DNA from: Coriobacteriales bacterium
GTDB lineage: Bacteria; Actinomycetota; Coriobacteriia; Coriobacteriales; UBA8131
Direction of reading: 5' to 3'
Length of the DNA: 8,906 bases
NCBI GenBank assembly: GCA_031276475.1
Contig: JAISMZ010000141.1
Location: 1 to 8,906, forward strand
Each line of letters starts with the position of its first letter. The first letter of the stretch is position 1. The position numbers and the translations under genes were made by a program. The notes beneath the pieces were generated by a model. The model was given only the letters and a program-made list of their open reading frames with translations, was not told the DNA's origin and did no database searches. Shown here one piece after another: positions 5,264-8,906 of this stretch.

Positions 5264-8200
5264 CGATGCTGCAACTTACCGACATCCGTAAGACCTACCA
5301 CGTCGCAGGATTTGAGCAGATCGCCTTAGATGGCGTCTCCATTGCCTTTCGCGACAACGAGTTCGTAGCGATACTGGGACCGTCGGGTTCTGGCAAGACC
5401 ACGATGCTGAACATCGTTGGCGGGTTGGATCACTACGACACGGGCGACCTGGTCATCGACGGCACCTCCACGCGCCAGTACCGCGACCGTGACTGGGACA
5501 CCTATCGCAATAACCGCATTGGCTTCGTCTTTCAGAGCTATAACCTGATCCCCCACCAGACGGTGCTGGTCAACGTCGAGCTGGCGCTGACGCTTTCTGG
5601 GGTCTCGCGCACCGAGCGTCGCGAGCGGGCCCGCCAGGCGCTGGCGGAGGTCGGGCTGGAGGAGCACATCAACAAGAAGCCGACCCAGCTCTCCGGCGGC
5701 CAGATGCAGCGCGTCGCCGTGGCCCGCGCCCTGATCAACGACCCCGAGATCCTCCTCGCCGACGAGCCAACGGGCGCCCTGGACTCCAAGACCAGCGTCC
5801 AGATCATGGATCTGCTGGTAAAGATCGCCGCCGACCGCCTGGTGGTGATGGTCACCCACAACCCGGAGCTGGCAGAGCACTACGCAAACCGAATAGTCAA
5901 CCTGCGTGACGGCCAGGTGGTCTCCGACTCCAACCCCTACGACCCTGCTGCCGAGGCCGCGCCCGCCGCCAAGAAGCAGCCACGGCGCACCAAGATGTCG
6001 TTTTTCACAGCCCTGGCGCTGTCCTTTAACAACCTGATGACCAAAAAGGGCCGCACCCTGATGACCTCCTTTGCCGGCTCCATCGGCATCATCGGCATCG
6101 CAGCGATCCTGGCTTTGGCCACCGGCGTGAATAACTACATTAAAACTGTGGAGGAGGAAACGCTTTCCATCTATCCCCTCTCGATCAACAAGCAGGGCAT
6201 GGATCTGACCTCGATGCTGGTGATGTCATCGGCCGGCAGCGAAAATGACGAGGGCGGTGAAGGGGACGGTGATGCGGCCGGCGCGGAAGGCTCCAGTACC
6301 TCCGCCAACAAAGATGCGGATGAGGACGATCCGCTGGCCAAGATAATCAATGCCAGCAAAGAACCCGACGAGACCGAAAAGCCCACCTCAGCCCGCGAGA
6401 CGCGAATGCTCACCACGATGTTTAACAGCGTGAAGAACAACGACCTGCGCTCCCTGAAAACCTTTTTGGATGAGGATGGCGACGGCATCGGCGAATACGT
6501 TAACAGCATCCACTACAGTTATAACGTGACTCCGCAGATATTTGCCGCCGAGACCACCGACGACACGCGTCAGGTAAACCCCAATCGCTCCTTTGCCAGG
6601 CTCGGCTTGGGCGGTGGAGGTGCCAGCAGCTCGCTGATGAGCATGTCGATGAGTACCGATGTATTTTCGGAATTGATAGATGACCCCTCGCTCTACATCG
6701 AACAATACGACATCGTCGCCGGCCATCTGCCAGAAAGCTCCGATGAGCTGATATTGGTGCTTAACCCGATGGGAGGCATCAGCGACCTCGTGCTTTACAT
6801 GATGGGCCTGCGCGACCCCGATGAGTTGGCCGATATGGTTGATAAGTTCGCAGACGAGGAGAACGTCGTCACCCCCGATGAGCGCCTGGACGTCCCCTTC
6901 GAAGACATCCTCGACGTGCGCTTCAAACTGGTGGAGGCCAGCCGCTACTACCAATACGACAGCGAGTTCAACATCTGGAAGGACATGCGTGACGACAAGG
7001 ATTACATGCGGAAGCTGGTGGAGGAGGGCCGCGAACTGCGCATCGTTGGGGTTCTCCAATCCAAACCGGAGGCCTCGGTGACCATGCTCTCACCACTGAT
7101 CTATTACCCGGCGTCGCTGACCAGCGAGCTGATGGAAGACGCCGCCGAATCCGCCATCGTCAAAGCCCAGATGGAAAAGCCCAAAAACGATGTCTTCTCC
7201 GGCAAGACCTTTGACGAACTGAACGATGAGGCAAAGAACTCACAGATGGATCTTTCGAGCCTTTTCTCGGTAGATGAGGAAAAGATATCGGGAGCTTTTG
7301 GCGTTGACCAGTCGGCCCTGGCCCTTGACCCTTCTGCGCTGCAGGGCCTCGGCTCGCTGGACATCGACCCCAACGCGCTGCCGCAATTTGATATGCCGCA
7401 GATGGATCTGGCGGCGCTGCTGGCAGACACCGACATCGAGGTGGACAACGCCAAGGTAGCCGCAGCCATGTCGCAGATAATGAGCAGCTACTTCGCGTGG
7501 GCAAGCGACCCGGCAAACGGCATCAACGTCACCGACCCCAACGCCTTCTCCGCCGGCTTTTTAGCCTACGTCCAGGTACCCACCGTGCAGATCCAGATTG
7601 CCGCCATCTTAAACCAGGCGATTGATATCAACCAGGTGCAGGGCGAGATCCAAAAGTCCCTGGGAAACTACATCCAATCGGCGGTGACCACCTACATGCA
7701 GGCCTATATGCAGGTGATGATGCAGGCCATGCAGGCTCAGGTAAGCAGCGCGATGACCCGGGCGATGACCTCGCTGGCCACCAGTCTGCCCAGCGCCATG
7801 AGCTTTGACCAGCAGATATTCATGGAGGCTTTTCAGCTCAATCTGACCCAGGAAGAGCTGACGCGAATTATGCTCAGCGCGATGGGCACCCAGGACAGCA
7901 GCTACGACAACAATATGCAAAAGCTCGGCTACGCCTCTTTTAGCGAACCTTCGAGCATCGACATCTTCCCGATTGACTTCGAGAGCAAAGAACGGGTTCT
8001 AACGATACTGGATAACTACAACGAGCGTATGAAGGACGAGGGCGCCGACGACCGGGTGATCACCTACACTGACATCGTCGGCACGCTGATGGCCTCGGTA
8101 ACAACGATCATCGACATGATATCAACGATGCTTATTGCCTTCGTGACCATCTCACTGGTCGTCTCCTCAATCATGATCGGCGTGATCACCTACATCTCTG

Positions 8201-8520
8201 TGCTGGAGCGTAAAAAGGAGATCGGCATCCTGCGTGCGATGGGCGCATCCAAAGGCAACATCGCCAACGTCTTTAACGCCGAGACACTGATAGTTGGTCT
8301 CGTCGCCGGTGCCTTAGGAATCGGCATCACACTCGCCTTGAGCATCCCTGCCAACTTCATCGTCTTGGCGCTGACAGACGTCCCCAACATCGCCATCCTG
8401 CCCTGGCAGCCAGCCCTGTTCCTGGTGCTCGTCAGCATGGCACTCTGTCTGCTGGCCGGCCTGTTACCCTCATCAGCCGCCTCGCGCAGAGATCCCGTAG
8501 AGGCCCTGCGCAGCGAATAG
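5260..8520 (+). CDS. MacB/FtsX-type ABC ATPase-permease fusion, giant ectodomain
   Basis: The N-terminal ATPase of the MacB/LolD type spans residues 3-225: Walker A GPSGSGKT (40-47), Q-loop Q92, signature LSGGQ (144-148), Walker B ILLADEPT (164-171), D-loop ALD (173-175) and H200. A linker to about 250 leads to one membrane helix (268-290). About 650 extracytoplasmic residues follow, then three helices (about 955-980, 1004-1031, 1046-1070), with ERKKEIGILRAMGAS (983-997) after the second helix, as in FtsX/MacB permeases. All catalytic residues are present. MacB has the same order and four helices but only about 650 residues in total, so the ectodomain is roughly three times larger here. Such pumps couple cytoplasmic ATP use to movements outside the membrane, exporting lipids, peptides or drugs or acting on envelope enzymes. 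The start may be GTG 5260 (GTGA overlap with the upstream stop) or ATG 5266; residue numbers use 5260. The substrate is unknown. Confidence 0.93.
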   Translation: MTMLQLTDIRKTYHVAGFEQIALDGVSIAFRDNEFVAILGPSGSGKTTMLNIVGGLDHYDTGDLVIDGTSTRQYRDRDWDTYRNNRIGFVFQSYNLIPHQTVLVNVELALTLSGVSRTERRERARQALAEVGLEEHINKKPTQLSGGQMQRVAVARALINDPEILLADEPTGALDSKTSVQIMDLLVKIAADRLVVMVTHNPELAEHYANRIVNLRDGQVVSDSNPYDPAAEAAPAAKKQPRRTKMSFFTALALSFNNLMTKKGRTLMTSFAGSIGIIGIAAILALATGVNNYIKTVEEETLSIYPLSINKQGMDLTSMLVMSSAGSENDEGGEGDGDAAGAEGSSTSANKDADEDDPLAKIINASKEPDETEKPTSARETRMLTTMFNSVKNNDLRSLKTFLDEDGDGIGEYVNSIHYSYNVTPQIFAAETTDDTRQVNPNRSFARLGLGGGGASSSLMSMSMSTDVFSELIDDPSLYIEQYDIVAGHLPESSDELILVLNPMGGISDLVLYMMGLRDPDELADMVDKFADEENVVTPDERLDVPFEDILDVRFKLVEASRYYQYDSEFNIWKDMRDDKDYMRKLVEEGRELRIVGVLQSKPEASVTMLSPLIYYPASLTSELMEDAAESAIVKAQMEKPKNDVFSGKTFDELNDEAKNSQMDLSSLFSVDEEKISGAFGVDQSALALDPSALQGLGSLDIDPNALPQFDMPQMDLAALLADTDIEVDNAKVAAAMSQIMSSYFAWASDPANGINVTDPNAFSAGFLAYVQVPTVQIQIAAILNQAIDINQVQGEIQKSLGNYIQSAVTTYMQAYMQVMMQAMQAQVSSAMTRAMTSLATSLPSAMSFDQQIFMEAFQLNLTQEELTRIMLSAMGTQDSSYDNNMQKLGYASFSEPSSIDIFPIDFESKERVLTILDNYNERMKDEGADDRVITYTDIVGTLMASVTTIIDMISTMLIAFVTISLVVSSIMIGVITYISVLERKKEIGILRAMGASKGNIANVFNAETLIVGLVAGALGIGITLALSIPANFIVLALTDVPNIAILPWQPALFLVLVSMALCLLAGLLPSSAASRRDPVEALRSE

Positions 8521-8569
8521 TTGTGGAGGAGGACGCCCCGGGCCGCTGTTCACGACCCGCGCGATGCCA

Positions 8570-8621
8570 CAACGAGGCCCTGGCGGCGGAAACCCGCCGC
8601 CAGGGCCTCGTTGCTGTTTTT
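8570..8621 (+). terminator. Strong intrinsic terminator of the exporter unit
   Basis: A perfect 19-base-pair stem (8571-8589 with 8594-8612), extended to 20 by C8570-G8613, closes on an AAAC loop and is followed after three bases by TTTTT (8617-8621). It begins 50 bases after the exporter stop. On the minus strand no T-run follows the stem, so it is a poorer terminator for the convergent glmM, though the hairpin could still protect that mRNA's 3' end. No other terminator for glmM is visible between the genes. Confidence 0.92.
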
Positions 8622-8638
8622 AGCTCAGGGAGGGCCGA

Positions 8639-8906
8639 TCAGTCATTGCGCCCCAGCGCTGCGGCAACCTCCGCCGCCAGGTCGGCGGCAATCGCGTTGG
8701 CCTGCGCCTCACTGGTCGCCTCCACCATCACCCGCACCACCGGCTCGGTGCCCGAGGCACGCAGCAGTACGCGGCCACCACCGCAGTCCTGAAGCTCGGC
8801 TTCGGCTTTGGCCTTGGCCTCCCAGACGGACGCGGCACCCTGGAGGGCGTCCTTATCCAGATCTTTAACGTTTAGCAGCACCTGCGGATATTTGGTCATC
8901 ACCGCC
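8639..8906 (-). CDS. glmM: Phosphoglucosamine mutase, C-terminal part (5' end outside window)
   Basis: This is the last 88 codons of GlmM, which turns glucosamine-6-phosphate into glucosamine-1-phosphate in the cytoplasm on the way to UDP-GlcNAc and peptidoglycan. The phosphate-binding loop RVLLRASGTEPVVRVMVEA is clear and is the hallmark of the C-terminal domain of the alpha-phosphohexomutases. The preceding VMTKYPQVLLNV stretch is typical of GlmM rather than of phosphomannomutases. The frame is open to the window edge, so apparent starts at 8902 and 8899 are internal codons. The active-site serine and metal-binding residues lie beyond the edge. The gene converges with the exporter, leaving 118 bases between the two stops that hold the terminator. 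No functional link to the exporter is implied. Confidence 0.93.
   Translation of the reverse strand, partial: AVMTKYPQVLLNVKDLDKDALQGAASVWEAKAKAEAELQDCGGGRVLLRASGTEPVVRVMVEATSEAQANAIAADLAAEVAAALGRND

Overview
The window reads as a chromosomal stretch of a G+C-rich anaerobic bacterium. An Ech/CooMKL-like membrane complex, MacB-like giant exporter genes and GGAGG-type ribosome binding sites would fit an actinobacterium of the Coriobacteriia type, but that placement is inference from gene content and style; no rRNA or other marker is present.

Layout. (1) 1-3301, minus strand: the start of an operon for a group-4 [NiFe]-hydrogenase-like membrane complex. In transcription order it encodes an antiporter-like NuoL/EchA/HyfB subunit, a NuoH/EchB/HyfC subunit, and a NuoB/EchC/HyfI iron-sulfur subunit cut by the window edge. 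The order L-H-B matches echABC and cooMKL, and the small subunit carries a CxxC motif rather than the adjacent cysteines of true complex I. (2) 3302-3920: about 600 bases with no recognised gene. It holds the presumed control region of the operon, a plus-strand reading frame broken by two stops that looks like a decayed gene, and a short plus-strand ORF (3731-3889) with a good ribosome binding site. (3) 3921-4400, minus: a small HPP-family membrane protein. Upstream of it are two copies of a 33-base repeat, each holding a TCGCA-N5-TGCGA dyad. (4) 4597-4672, minus: tRNA-Arg(CCT) with an encoded CCA end and a plausible promoter. (5) 4742-8621, plus: a two-gene unit made of a promoter-like sequence, a leader with a strong hairpin, an AbrB/SpoVT-domain protein, and a 1086-residue ATPase-permease fusion of the MacB/FtsX type, closed by a strong intrinsic terminator. 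(6) 8639-8906, minus: the C-terminus of GlmM, convergent with the exporter.

How the parts may work together. The first operon should couple electron transfer, probably from ferredoxin to protons or another acceptor, to ion pumping; the catalytic large subunit lies outside the window. The AbrB-domain protein overlaps the exporter start by four bases, so the two are probably translationally coupled and the regulator may control its own unit. The exporter is the least ordinary gene here: it has a four-helix MacB-like core but an extracytoplasmic part of roughly 650 residues with an acidic stretch, a DxDxDG loop and a methionine-rich helix-like stretch. Its substrate cannot be read from the sequence.
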